In this document: positions 34,531 to 45,174 of the stretch, one piece after another
Layout: the number at the start of each line of letters is the position of its first letter
How positions within the stretch are numbered: the first letter of the stretch is position 1
Source: Lepidodermella squamata
Lineage: Eukaryota > Gastrotricha
Direction of reading: 5' to 3'
Length of the DNA: 64,000 bases
Assembly (NCBI GenBank): GCA_047495785.1
Contig: JBLDXI010000010.1
Location: 186,001-250,000, forward strand
The notes under the pieces: model-generated
Database searches by the model: none
Seen by the model: only the letters and a program-made list of their open reading frames with translations
Told to the model about the DNA's origin: nothing
Program-made: the position numbers and the translations under genes

Positions 34531-35337
34531 TTACATAGTCAATGGCAGGTTCAGATTTGGTACATCATCCACTTTAACAAAGACGTTGCCGGTGCGGGTA
34601 CCGATAAAATTTCGAAATCGAAGTAACGGCGGGCATGACGCTGTGTTATCAATGAGAAGGTAACCAAATGGAACGCTTGAAGCAAGGTCGAAACTTTCTG
34701 AATCATCAAAGAAAAAGTCCAAATTAAAATGATGAGCAAAGCAAGGATCCTACCTTGCAAGAACCGCCAATCCTTGGGCATAATCTGACGTGCCAGGTGA
34801 GAAAATTGTGTCATATCGCAGGGTGAACGGAACACAATAATGTAGCGAGCGTTCAGAGTCAGGTCGCGAGAGAACTTCCCTCTAAGTAAAGAAGAACAAA
34901 ATGAGATAACAAGGAACGATTAAAGGGAGAGATAGTGAAAACCTGGGGAAGAGGTTATTTTGGGCCATGATAACACTGATCTGGCTGTGATGAGATCCTC
35001 GGTAAAACAATTCAGCAACCTGTTTCATATCTTTTGCATCGCTGTAGTTATCGTCAAATATTATTAGTTTGTGAGCCCCTCCTAAATAGTCAGCTTCATG
35101 AAATGATCCAATGTCGTCGCGAAATTCGATGGGAACGCCACGAGCAAGCAACACCTGCTGACTGAGCTCAGCATGTCCAGGTTGAGCAATTCCTCTGAAC
35201 CAAACTATTCTATCCAAAGGTTTGTCGAAAGATTCGGGATAAAGCAGAATGTCTTTAATGAGTGTCGATTTTCCACCCTGACTCGGGGCGGAAAGGATTA
35301 TAGTACAAGGTGATTGAAAAGCCGTTGTGAAGCTCAT
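34531..35337 (-). CDS. Polinton FtsK/HerA-type genome-packaging ATPase, 229 aa
   Basis: Three exons, 35337-34943, 34881-34754 and 34697-34531, with consistent phases and no internal stop. Walker A is SAPSQGGKST (about residues 16-25), Walker B is KLIIFDDN (about 90-97), followed by AQNNLFPR, the sensor-like block seen in Polinton ATPases. The C-terminal part has VPFGYLLIDN. The family packages DNA into virions. This gene is intact here although neighbours are broken. Start ATG is 11 nt downstream of the protease stop. Confidence 0.87.
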
Positions 35338-35348
35338 AGCTACTTGTT

Positions 35349-35858
35349 TTATTTTTCAAATCGCTTCTTTTTATAGTGATCTCTCACAAAGCTAAGAACA
35401 AAGGCGTCATTCTGCTGCCTAGAATTTCTGCCGTGATTAGTGATTAAGGATACAATATTAGGTAAGGAAACACCACGTGCCGACTGATGAAGGAACACCA
35501 AGCAGTATAAGCCACAGTGAATGCTGTCGTAAGCCTGAAGGCTACGGTGGTTATGTGATCGCAACTTTCGCCCACAGTTCGCCATATTACTTATGAAATG
35601 CTCGATCCTAACAGACCAGCTACTGGATTGTTGGCCGTAAGAGTCCATGAAGATGATCGATGAATCGGTAACATGAAGAGCAATCCAATGTGACCCTGCT
35701 GACGAGCTGGGCGAGGCGTTCACAATCAGGAACAGAGGCTTTTGCGACGAGCCAAGATTTTCATAATAGGCAAGCGAGTCGCAAGGAATAGTAGCGAAAA
35801 TGCCTTGGCTAATAACTGGGTCCGAGGCAAGAAAAGCGGTTAATTGATTCGTATTCAT
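35349..35858 (-). CDS. Polinton adenain-like cysteine protease, 169 aa
   Basis: Single intact ORF of the Ulp1/adenovirus-protease family (C5/C48 clan), which matures virion proteins. The catalytic set is visible: His57 in SHWIALHV, Asp72 in FMDSYGQ, Gln108 in SLQAYDS and Cys115 in IHCGLYCL. Its ATG shares the A with the TGA stop of the capsid gene (TGATG at 35860-35856), suggesting coupled translation. C-terminus is basic (KKKRFEK). Confidence 0.88.
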   Translation of the reverse strand: MNTNQLTAFLASDPVISQGIFATIPCDSLAYYENLGSSQKPLFLIVNASPSSSAGSHWIALHVTDSSIIFMDSYGQQSSSWSVRIEHFISNMANCGRKLRSHNHRSLQAYDSIHCGLYCLVFLHQSARGVSLPNIVSLITNHGRNSRQQNDAFVLSFVRDHYKKKRFEK

Positions 35859-37185
35859 CAGAAAAAGTTGTGAATGACAGTGCGGTTCGACTGGAGCTCC
35901 ATCACCCGGTGTTTATACTGCATTACGGCAATAAGAGTTGCCGGGTTCGGCAGCTTTTTGCCGAAAACTAGGTTAATTGCCATCTGACCCGTGGTAATAA
36001 GGCGGCCATTCGGGTCGTTGTCCAGTGACAGCTGAAATGCGAGCACTGTGCCACCACCTTTAACAAAATCGCCCCTACTAATATTGACGCATTTCGAATT
36101 CGAATCGGGGAAAATGGTGTCTTGCATTAGTTGATAAGCCCTAGCGCAATCTAAAGTACCAAAGTTCATGGCCAATGGAGTGCCACCCACAGCTTTCCCA
36201 TCAATTGTTATCGTTATATTTTGAAGGTCAAAATGTTGAAAGTTGAAAGGGTTGGCTGTAGCCGCTCCCTGAAGAGCTGAATCCTCGACCATAACTAAAT
36301 TTGGAATGATTTAAATTAAACATGAATTCCGAGCCGAAAACTTACCTAAAATGAGCTTTTCCGGAATCACACCCATGACTACATTGTTGAGATGGATTGA
36401 TGTCATGTTAGTGGGCAAATTGAAAGGTTTGGCCAGGGTATGGTTGAAAATGTACTTTGCAGGGGTTTCAACTAGTGCTCTCTCCAGAGCCATCGTTACC
36501 TCAGGAACAACTTCGACACGTTTCACCAACAAAACAGCTTCCAGTAGTTTGAACTCGTAATCTTTCAGATCATCAGACATCAAGAAAAAATCCGGTTTAT
36601 GCATAGTTAACTTGATTCGAACACTCGTTTGGGGGATCAAATATTTCTCCTGATTGAAGAAGTCCGTTTGAATTTTCCCGCATAACGAGATAACGGGGTT
36701 CTTTTCTATATCATTGACAAGGCTTAGTCGCTGCACGAAGCCGGAATTAGGTGCCTTCAACTGGTCGAAAGATCCGAATGAGTCTGGATGCCACGCAACG
36801 TTACTCAACTTGGCATTTTGCACATCTTCCGAGGCCGAAAGTAAATGCTCAATGTACGCAGAAATCGGATGTAACGAGGTGTTTTGCGTTATCAGATTCT
36901 CATTCACGTAAACGTGGCAATCGGAAAACATTGAATTTAAAAAATTGTTAACAGGCGCACAACAAAAGTTGTTCTTTGTCATGCCGGCAGCAGTTGAAGT
37001 GATTGAGGCTTTGATGGAAAGGTAAGTATGACTGAGGTCGGTGCGGGGATCGTAAAGGTGATTTGTTGCGCGCCCGAAATGGATGCCATGGGATGGCACT
37101 CCGTGGTGTGAGTACCAGTGACCTCATTGGTGACAGGCGGGGAAGCGAAAATAGCCAACTCTGCCCTAATTGCGTGATCAGACAT
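35858..37185 (-). pseudogene. Polinton major capsid protein (double jelly-roll), frameshifted
   Basis: Two exons, 37185-36346 and 36294-35858 (donor gtaagt, acceptor tttag). Recognisable blocks: CHPMASISGAQQITFTIPAP, HTYLSIKASI, APVNNFLNSMFSD, ISAYIEHLLS, KIQTDFFNQEKYL and the C-terminal QYKHRVMELQSNRTV. Similarity moves from one frame to another around 37045-37065, within the first strand block, so the copy is broken there. The second exon is intact. The stop overlaps the protease start. Confidence 0.85.
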
Positions 37186-37240
37186 TGTAAATTCTCGGAA
37201 TAATGTTTTATTAATAATTCATCGCCTTATATATATCAAA

Positions 37241-37654
37241 TCAGAACAGAATGCGCGTAGATTTAGCTGGCCTTTTCCCACGCTTAAATTTTCGTTTGCC
37301 GGAACCGTACTGACGAGCTAGGTGACTGATTGCATCCTTTCCTACTGTTTTTAGGCCTTCCATACCTCGATTCTTGAAAACTTCCGCCATGTTATATTCA
37401 GTTCCAGCTTGCTGCCGCTCAGAAATATCCGAAGCAATGTTTGTCGCTGTTGAAGCAGCTGAAGTGAAAAGTTTAGGCAGAAAAGGTATTAAAGTGTGAC
37501 GAATAAAGCTGCGGATATATGTTCCCAGTCCATTTCCAACTTGAGGCATCAATACGATGGATGGTCCACTAAACGGTTGTATACCGCTTCCGCCTCGTCC
37601 AGTTTGGCTAATGAACCAGTTGTAGTAGGCATCGGAAGAAATGGGTGCTCGCAT
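37241..37654 (-). CDS. Polinton pVI-like small basic virion protein, 137 aa
   Basis: Intact ORF with a Gly-rich start (GRGGSGIQPFSGPS), an amphipathic middle (GLGTYIRSFIRHTLIPFL), and a strongly basic tail (GSGKRKFKRGKRPAK). Size, position beside the capsid genes and amphipathic helix match the minor virion protein that many Polintons carry and that resembles adenovirus pVI/pX. Assignment is by pattern and position. Confidence 0.6.
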   Translation of the reverse strand: MRAPISSDAYYNWFISQTGRGGSGIQPFSGPSIVLMPQVGNGLGTYIRSFIRHTLIPFLPKLFTSAASTATNIASDISERQQAGTEYNMAEVFKNRGMEGLKTVGKDAISHLARQYGSGKRKFKRGKRPAKSTRILF

Positions 37655-37657
37655 TGC

Positions 37658-38780
37658 TTAGCGACGAATGGGCCGAATATGGATGGTGACAAGAGATTTG
37701 CCTTCCTTATATACAACTTTCTGTCCCGAGTCTAGGCACATCAAAATTGAAATAGTATCCACAAATTGAGTGCGAACAGGGTGATAAAACGGCATTGAGC
37801 CAGCAAAACTGGTCATGCTGTATTTTGTGGCGGAAGCTGAACCCGAAGCTGGAAATACGCGGAGTAATGGTACAAATTTGTCACCACATATTGTGTGTTC
37901 AATCAAATCGCTATAGCAATAAACCAAAGGGCTGTGAAAATGGATCTGTGGCTTGAACTCGGAAAAAATCGGAATCTCATCGTACGTCGGGCGGTAATTT
38001 ACTGCAGCTACCAACTCTGATTCACCACTTTCATTTTTCCGATGCATGTTTAGTCTCAACTTGCCATCGTCACAGTCCTGGTAAGTCGGAATCTTACCGT
38101 GGGCCATTGGCATCTTTGAGCCTTCCTTCCCCGGCAAAATAAATCGCAACATGTGACTAAACAGCGATAAAAACTCGCGCTCATGGCGTATAGAGTCTTC
38201 CAACTCAAGATCCTCGTCATGTGGCGGAATATTCAGCAAAAGAGTCCCACGCTCAAACCCTAGTATTTGAGCAATAAACTCGGGTAAATAGAGACCACAG
38301 CCAGGTTTTAAGTTGAATCTAATACGACTCCTTGATTCCTCATGACTCAAAGTCATGCCGCTCCAATCGGGGAATTCCGCTGTCATATGATTCAGAAAGT
38401 CGTCCATGGTTTCGTAAATTCTGCCGCCAACAGTACATTGCGAAAATTCTTCCGGTGTGTCAAACGGTGAATCATTCAAATTCCCACGCTCGAACCATGA
38501 CGTTTTGAACAAATAGAAATGAGATTTCTTAATGGAAATCACTTGAGAAGGTGTGCAGACTTCCAAAAGCGCCGCTTCATGGCTCCCTATGCATCCCAAA
38601 TCTATGAAAATCGAAACATGGTAAGAACAAAATAATAATATTTGAATCCGCCATACCGATAATTTCCGGGAGCTTGACTTTAAATTCTGCCGCATTATTG
38701 TTGCTAAAAAGATCCATTGACGCGTGAGAAGGAAGTGTCAAAATGAGATCTTTGCCGTAATAATTATTTGCTGGAAGCAT
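37658..38780 (-). CDS. Polinton conserved virion-type protein (penton-like candidate), 355 aa
   Basis: Exons 38780-38657 and 38601-37658, phase-1 intron of 55 bp; the joined frame is open throughout. It begins with TLPSHASMDLFSNNNAAEF and ends with VTIHIRPIRR after GSMPFYHPVRTQFVDTI. This start and end pattern is shared by a protein present in most Polintons next to the capsid. I infer a structural role. Its ATG overlaps the end of the preceding membrane-protein ORF by 17 nt. Confidence 0.65.
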
Positions 38781-38985
38781 TCGTGGTTGTCGATTGATAG
38801 ATTAGCGGATAAAAAAACCACGTCAATATCAGCAAAATTAAGGTAAGGGTAACAGTCGTAATTTGTTTCGTTCGTTTAGACAAGGAACTGGCAAAGCTTG
38901 GGGATGGTTGCAGCGGCGCAGGCAAAATTAGTGGTCTCTGAATGTGAGACAGGTCAGGAGACGAAAGTGAGTGCATTTTCCCCAA
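38764..38985 (-). CDS. Polinton small single-pass membrane protein, 73 aa
   Basis: Intact ORF with a Pro/Ser-rich N-terminus, a basic SKRTK, one hydrophobic helix (VTLTLILLILTWFFYPLIY) and a Ser/Thr/Asn tail. It sits between integrase and the 355-aa gene and overlaps the latter. Many Polintons carry an unannotated membrane peptide here. Function unknown. Confidence 0.6.
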   Translation of the reverse strand: MGKMHSLSSPDLSHIQRPLILPAPLQPSPSFASSLSKRTKQITTVTLTLILLILTWFFYPLIYQSTTTNASSK

Positions 38986-39003
38986 CCTGATTTACTATCC
39001 TTT

Positions 39004-40051
39004 TTATATTCTTTGAAGCTCGAAATTATAGAACACACGATTCAACTGTTTTCCTTGCCCCTCCGGTTTCACTCGATAGGCAACAGTCGAATTTCCATTT
39101 TGAGGAATAACTTTTGATACGAGATAGATTTTCTCAGAAAAAGTAGGGTTCTTCACACGATTCTTGAAAGTTGAACGTTTCTCCATAATACGAACGCGAT
39201 CACCGACCTTGAATTGAACCCGAACTGATCGAATATTCGAGAATATAGTTTCAAAGGCCAGGAAATTATCAAAATGCTCATCATAAACAGTCATTAGTCC
39301 GGGCTCTGAAAGTTCCATGTTCAGTTTGGGAGATGCGCCCAAAGATTATTCGGACTCATTTGAGTAGTTGAATTTGGACAAGAGTTGATTGAGTGAAGAA
39401 AATCACCCAATTTATCGATAAATTTCTTGGTATTGTTCGCCATCAGGTAACGAACAATCCGCATGCGAATATTGCGGATAAAAGTTTCGATTGAGCCGAC
39501 CTTTTCGTTGACTCGGTTAGGTAAAAATGCGAATGCAATTCGTTTTCAATGTAGTTTCGAACTCGCTTGTCCTTGAATTCTGACCCTTTGTCAGTAATGA
39601 ACTGATGTGGAACTAAGCCAACGTCTACCATTATCTCCTTCAATGCAGATAGAACCACCGCCCCAGTTTTATTACGAAGAACTTTTAGCCAACATTTGCG
39701 TGTGTATAAATCTTTTACACATAAGATGTATTTTTGACGCCTATTGTTAAATTGGTACTCCTTGGTAATTTCCAGCAAATCAGCAGCAAAGCAGGAACCC
39801 TTGGAGTAAACAGCCACTCGGCGGAAAAGCTTTCTATTTCGCGTTGAAGCTTGTTTAAACCGAGAATAAGCCGGTTGTTTAGAGAGCCATTCTCTGACTG
39901 ACTTGTACGTGATCAAAGGATTATTTGGATATTTTGAAACTGCAGCATCATATAAAATTTTTATAGAACGGAAACTGCTAGGAAGCTCAGGCGAGTAGTA
40001 CAATGGGTGTAGAATATCATCAAGCTCAACAATTTCGACATCGGAAGTCAT
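39004..40051 (-). pseudogene. Polinton retroviral-type integrase, two frameshifts
   Basis: rve-type DDE integrase with chromodomain-like C-terminus. Starts MTSDVEIVELDD at 40051 (the upstream frame starts with TTG only). Catalytic blocks: FAADLLEI (first Asp) and QFITDKGSEF (second Asp). The block with the catalytic Glu (VGSIETFIRNI) lies in another frame after about 39520. A second frame change near 39335 precedes the C-terminal part (VGDRVRIMEKRS, SEKIYLVSKV). The gene cannot make a full integrase as written. Confidence 0.85.
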
Positions 40052-40073
40052 TATCACAAGTAAAAATGAATTT

Positions 40074-43000
40074 TTATTGTTTATAACCGAATGGGATGGT
40101 TTCAAAGGTTGCAAAGTTCGAGATTACTCGTTTTTGAAATTTGAAACTAAGTGTTTTTATAGTATTTTCAATGGCAACTTTTGCATACGGCTTGCAGTGG
40201 AATCGGCGCCAGACTTGTTGTTCAAGCTCTAGTCGTGTCTTCTCACCACCGCAGTTGACAGATTTCAGGATGTTCATAAAGCTTTGGAAATTCGTACGCT
40301 TTTTGAGCGCGGAAGTCAATTGAAATCCTTTCATCCTGATGCATGTGTTGCCCTGGGATGTTTCGTACATGTAGGTTTTTGGGGCGAGTCCGATAAACCT
40401 GAAATATTATTCCATGAAAAGCTGTTCAATTATAAAAACAAAAAAAATTGACTCACTTGGTAATATGTTCATTTGCATTTAATTCCGGTTTCCATTCCCC
40501 AAGAAAATTGCCAACATGCAACGGCTGAGGTCCTCCAGGTCGCTCGACGTAAATGCAGGAGTCTGCGAAGATATGGTGAGATTTAGCGTCAGCAGATCCT
40601 ACCCTGAGCTTCACCTGAGTTTCAGCTAACCTACCCTGAGCTTCCCCTGAGCCTCAGCTAATCTACCCTGAGCTTCCCCTGAGCCTCAGCTACCCTAACC
40701 TGAGCTTCCCCCTGAGCCTCAGCTACCTTAACCTACCTTAACATGAATCCTAATGATAGGATTCATAAAACCGAATCACTTCGCACTGGTTCAGATCCAA
40801 TGCTAGGCGAAGTTCTGTTGTGGTAACGAAGATTCGGTAGCATCGCTCGTCATCGGAGTGAGTACACTCGGCCTGATGATTCATCTCCATACAGGATCTA
40901 CAGTTGCCTACGATATAATTGTTTAATTTTCGTGAGATTTGAGATAAAAATTTATTACTTACCGAACTTCAGGTACCCTTGAGAGGTGCGATATGCCAAT
41001 AATGGGATGAAAACATCTCTTCGCGGCAAGATCAACACGTGCGTTAACCCGAAAGTCGGTGTAATTGTTGAGTAGAAATGAGCGCGAAGTTCCAAGTGGT
41101 TATTTCGCAGTTTCAAAACGTCCTCATTGACCGGTCCATAAGGTAAGAATACGTCATAGTAACCATCCTCTTGAGATCCGATCTTGCCACTCAAAATTGC
41201 TGGGTAGAGGCTTTTTAAGGTCATATTTACACACGAGTTTTTTTTTTTAAATTATCATTAATTTAACCTATTTACGTCGAGATACTTGATCTTCTGGTCG
41301 GGTGACGAGGAAACGTCGTAAAACAGGCAAAAACTTTCGGTGCGGCCACCCATGAAACTATCACGTGGTAACGCCCTAGAATTCTCAGAATAAGAGACAT
41401 TTTAAAAATTACACCTTAATTCTTACCTGTCAACAATGTCCAGGGTGCGTTCAATCTCCCCGGTCAGTACCGCATCGTCGCTCATGGCTTTCTTGGCTTC
41501 GCACGCCCAAATGCTGGTCAGATTGTATCCTGCAGCGCGAATTGCACCATCGCGTTCTTCTGTATCCTTGAATAAGAACCCAAATGATACTTTCCGGACA
41601 GGATGAATTTTATTGGCCGCTTCAGGAAAGCACCTGGTAAAAATTCAGAAATGTTTTGATTTTAGCTTGTAAGTGTTTTTTGACATACTTCATGCAGCCA
41701 TGGCAAAAACAGCCGTGGTACATGTACACCTCGAGAATCTTGTTGTTTGCGTCGTAAACAACCCCGTCAGGGTGGAATCTTCGGAACTTGGAATTCTCAG
41801 GGAGTTTTATACACAACTCCCCATTTGAGTTGGCTGCATGTTGAATGCGTTTCCCGGTTTTTCGAGCCACGAACTCGAAGTAAACAATAGATTCCCGCGA
41901 GTAATTCGCCCTAAAAATTCCCATGACTTACATTTTATTTGTTTTTCAACTTCAGGATTAATTCATACCCCTTCGCGTAGCCAGTGTTTGGAACAAGGTG
42001 AATAGGTGTCGCAGGATCCAGGTAGAGGAAGCGCCAAATGAAATTCGAAAGAGATGCCAGGGTTCGAACCTCTGAAAGTTATACGAATGAAAATAAAGAT
42101 CCAGGCTGATTTTATAATCATACCCCATATAGCGTCGATGCCTTCCGGACACTTGTCGTCTCGGGTTGTGAATTCTCGCAACACCGATCGGAACTTGATT
42201 ACAGCTCTATGCAGCAAATTTACATCGGACTGGCAGTAATTAATCAGCTGATTACGAAGGTGGAACTTTTGATGCTGATTTTCAGCTAAGAATTGTTGCA
42301 ACTCAGCGAGTTTTGAATCCGAAAGCCGGTTTGTGTCATAGTCATCCAAGGTTGGGAAGTCTCGCTCGTTATCGGAAAGGAAATTCGCTGATGTCAGCAA
42401 TTTATAGGGAAAAAATTCCTTTCCAGTTGCATTCGCATCCTCATCCAGACCGAAGCAGTGGAAAAGCGAAGCCAACGATGACATGGAGAGGAGGTAAAAG
42501 TCTCGAAATACGATTGCTTTTTTCTCAACAGATAGCTCGATAATTGTGTTATTTTTGTAAATATGATCGAACTGATAATCGTGCTGTTGTAACCATTTCA
42601 GGACCATAAAATTATCGAATCTATAGCGAGATTAAATTAAATTTTCGAAATCTAACTCTTCGATTTTCCCACCTTGAACCATTATGAGAGAGAAGTAAAA
42701 TTCCAGAATACTTTTCTCGCAGCAAAAATTTCATAAACTGGTTTACACAGGTGGAATCCGCACCAGTTGAAACGAAGATCTGCTGGCGCGGGTCGTCACC
42801 AGTACACGATTTGGGACACGTTGCGGTGACAAGCATGTGTTGACACGAGTCACAAAACATGTTCAACACTATCACGACTGGCACTAGTTCTCCGGTTTCC
42901 AACTGAATTGTTTCGGTATCCCAAGCTCCGGCAATTCGCAGAGGATCTTTGCGAAGCCTGCCTGGTTGAATGACACAGCTGTGTTCCTCGTCACCCTCCT

Positions 43001-43220
43001 CCGAGCTTATTGGCCCGTTACAAGTTCGACACGTCCGAGATTGACCTATAGTCACATTGTAGCAAAAATTAAGGTGGATTTTTTCACATTTCATCAACTC
43101 ACAGTTATGTTTTCCCTTTTGCGCTATCCCAATTTTCCTACCGCACTTGCCGCACATGAAGTAGGACTGGCAAATGGTCGCAGCTCCGAGTGTTTCAGGT
43201 GTCTGGTGATTCATGAACAT
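40074..43220 (-). pseudogene. Polinton protein-primed DNA polymerase B, palm region lost
   Basis: Multi-segment gene with introns. Order on the minus strand: Cys-rich N-terminus (CGKCGRKIG, CRTCNG), exonuclease motif with AWDTET (about 42920), YCQSDVNLL exonuclease block (about 42240), HPDGVVYD and YHGCFCHGC insertion domain (about 41710), motif A region SLYP (about 41200), a Cys-rich THSDDE block (about 40870), then motif C side DSCIYVER (about 40560) and a C-terminus ending FGYKQ at 40074. Between the THSDDE block and motif C, where motif B (KxxxNSxYG) should lie, there is only a 32-bp tandem repeat. The motif-A Asp (YLDVN, about 41280) is separated from SLYP by A-rich sequence. The copy is broken. 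Confidence 0.85.
40599..40742. repeat. 32-33-bp minisatellite inside the PolB pseudogene
   Basis: About four and a half imperfect copies of a unit built on TACCCTGAGCTTCCCCTGAG plus CCTCAGCTAA. It replaces the coding sequence for the palm motif B. Confidence 0.85.
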
Positions 43221-43444
43221 AGATATAGTTCAGTAGAGATCGCCCACTCGCGTGAAAAAGGGTGTACGCCATGGGCGCCAGATGGTTAGCTGATTCATCA
43301 GAGGCTTGGAGGCCAAGTAAACAAAATATTCGATTCGTTTTTTGTCGGTTCCGATCGAAATTTCTCAATTTCTCAATTTTCGTTGATGGTTCCAGATAGG
43401 TGACATTACAAGGAACATGCTGGTTATTTTTTCATGATTTTTAA

Positions 43445-43810
43445 CTAAATATGGACCACCAAAATCAAAGAAAAATGATTTTGCGATTGGAAATAAAATG
43501 AATTATCACCAGTAGCGGAATCGAAATTGAAGCAGTTTTTTAGTGGTCCGTGTAGCACAGATCGAGCTCTACAATGTGATACTTGGAGCGGACTTGGATG
43601 AATTTTTATCAATTTCTCTACCAAACCTTCGAATTGCGAATTAATTTTCGATAAAAGTTCCAGTATTTCCAAGCCGCTTTCATCATCCTCATCGGCGTCG
43701 TCTTCAAATCCAAACCCTATCTGATCTGAAGGATCGATCGCTTGCGAGGAATATTTGAAAACGTCCATCTTGAATCGCGGAGAATAGCAGAAAAACCCGT
43801 GAAAATCCAT
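43445..43810 (-). CDS. Small acidic ORF at the head of the Polinton gene block
   Basis: 121 codons beginning MDFHGFFCYSP, with an acidic stretch (FEDDADEDDESGLE) and a helical, possibly coiled segment (ELLSKINSQFEGLVEKL). A donor-like GGTGATAA near 43510 may end the exon earlier. Position suggests a Polinton accessory gene. No family recognised. Confidence 0.4.
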   Translation of the reverse strand: MDFHGFFCYSPRFKMDVFKYSSQAIDPSDQIGFGFEDDADEDDESGLEILELLSKINSQFEGLVEKLIKIHPSPLQVSHCRARSVLHGPLKNCFNFDSATGDNSFYFQSQNHFSLILVVHI

Positions 43811-44062
43811 TTTTCACTAATGAAGATGGAAAATAGTTGCCCGATTTTCACGAATAATGATAATAAATTGGGTTCGGCTAAAAACTCATAGGGATATAAT
43901 GCTCATTTGAAAACTGTCAAGTTTCATTCCTCGAGAACGTTAGCTTATTTAAATGACTTTTCAACGGTTTACTCGTTTCCGAATGATGTCTCCAAATTCA
44001 TATTTTTATTGCATATTTAGCAACTGTTTATGAATTTTTATTGCTGATCAGCACGCGTTGTA

Positions 44063-44303
44063 AAGGTCTCCGCACAAACTCTGCATGAAATAAGTAGACA
44101 AGTTTTGCGTTAAGTTTTTTGCCTCGCTCGCATGTTTTAAGAAAAACATATCACATACGACCGATTCACAAACTCTGAATGCGTAAGCGTTATGTATTTT
44201 TGCAACGAGGCCTGATCGCTTAAAAAAGTCGTGTGGTGAGCGGGGTTCGAACCCGAGCCTCCCATCGTCGAGGCCAGTCAATAACCAACCTCGCCACAAC
44301 GAC
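44063..44303 (-). mobile_element. tRNA-derived SINE, copy A (Ser/Leu-type head)
   Basis: Head 44303-44228 has an A box (TGGCGAGGTTGG) and a perfect B box (GGTTCGAACCC) with GTCGTTG...CGAC-like ends, as in tRNA-Ser/Leu, but the anticodon arm has an 8-nt loop and the acceptor stem has mismatches, so it is not a working tRNA. The body and tail (CATAACGCTTACGCAT, CAGAGTTTGTGAAT, ending AGTTTGTGCGGAGACCTT) match copy B on the opposite strand. Confidence 0.75.
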
Positions 44304-44582
44304 TTACGCAAACAGTGAGATAATTTCTCCGGTTTTAATCGTGCCACCATCACAACTCTGCGAACATTGAAGTTGAAAATATTAATTATTATGACTAATT
44401 GAATAATTATCAAAAACTCGATGGAAATTCAGGAAAAAATCATAAAAATTCCCTGTACCTTTTTGGGATAAATAAATAAGAAATTTTAAGTGCTCTATAA
44501 ATAATTACCAATTATATTAATTAATAATTGTATCACGATGCGTGATCCGTCAAGTACTGATTACTACAACTCGAAATCATGC

Positions 44583-44817
44583 GTCTTGTTAGTGTAATCG
44601 GTGTTATGCCGATCTCACAAACAAGTCACCCGGGTTCGATCCCCGGTCAAAGCAAGCCTTTTTTAGGTGACAACGCCGTTCAGCAAAAACATAACGCATA
44701 CGCATGCAGAGTTTGTGAATAGGGTCCGTATGTGGTCGTATGTTTTTCGTCGTATGCGTAAGTAATTGGCCGTATGCGTAAGCAAAAAAAAAGATACGGA
44801 GTTTGTGCGGAGACCTT
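44583..44817 (+). mobile_element. tRNA-derived SINE, copy B (Val-type head)
   Basis: Head 44583-44654 has A box TTAGTGTAATCGG and B box GGTTCGATCCC, with CTCACAA in the anticodon-loop position (CAC, Val-like). Stems are imperfect, so it is a pseudo-tRNA. The ~163-bp tail shares CATAACGCATACGCAT, CAGAGTTTGTGAAT and the terminal GTTTGTGCGGAGACCTT with copy A although the heads differ. Copies A and B are head-to-head, 280 bp apart. Confidence 0.75.
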
Positions 44818-44873
44818 AATAAAAAGCGACCCGATTTCAAGTGTTTCTCAATTTTTATTACAATATCCGCACA

Positions 44874-45174
44874 TTAAATCGCGTACAATCGGGTTGCTTG
44901 AAAACTTTTATTACTTAACGGCGCACCATATTGACACATGTCATCGGGCAGCGTCTAAGAAAAAAAAATACAATGAATTTTGATTGATTTATGTCTTTAA
45001 GAACTTACACTTTTCCGGATCCTGTTCCATATATGATCTGAATGAATGAAATGGAAATTTAGCTATTTTGAATTAAATGTAGTCATGAAAAATCATACCT
45101 GAGGATCCCATCGATTTCCAGTGTGTGTAAAACGGTCTATTTCTAATTTCTATGAATAACTTCGTTCGAGCAAA
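44874..45174 (-). CDS. 3' end of a small spliced gene of unknown function
   Basis: Three segments keep one frame: 45174-45099, 45037-45009 and 44954-44874 (stop TAA). Junctions are cag|gtatga, aagt|gtaagt and acceptors ttcag and tcttag. The peptide includes RPFYTHWKSMGSSDHIWNRI and ends QATRLYAI. No ATG was found; a further 5' exon is likely. It may be Polinton cargo. Not recognised. Confidence 0.4.

Larger units (their letters stand above)
34531..43810 (-). mobile_element. Polinton/Maverick (virus-like self-synthesising DNA transposon), degenerate
   Basis: The minus-strand gene set (protein-primed PolB, retroviral-type integrase, adenain-like protease, packaging ATPase, double-jelly-roll capsid, pVI-like protein) is diagnostic of Polintons/adintovirus-like elements. 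Extent given is that of recognised genes; terminal inverted repeats and target duplications were not found. Several genes contain short introns. PolB, integrase and capsid are broken, so this copy is not autonomous. Possible further cargo lies at 33.7-34.4 kb and 44.9-46.8 kb. Confidence 0.9.

Noticed and set aside
44228-44303. Functional tRNA-Ser/Leu gene
   Set aside because: Good A and B boxes, but stems mismatch and the anticodon loop has 8 nt; attached to a SINE tail.
44583-44654. Functional tRNA-Val(CAC) gene
   Set aside because: The anticodon stem does not pair, acceptor mismatches are present, and it continues into the shared SINE tail.
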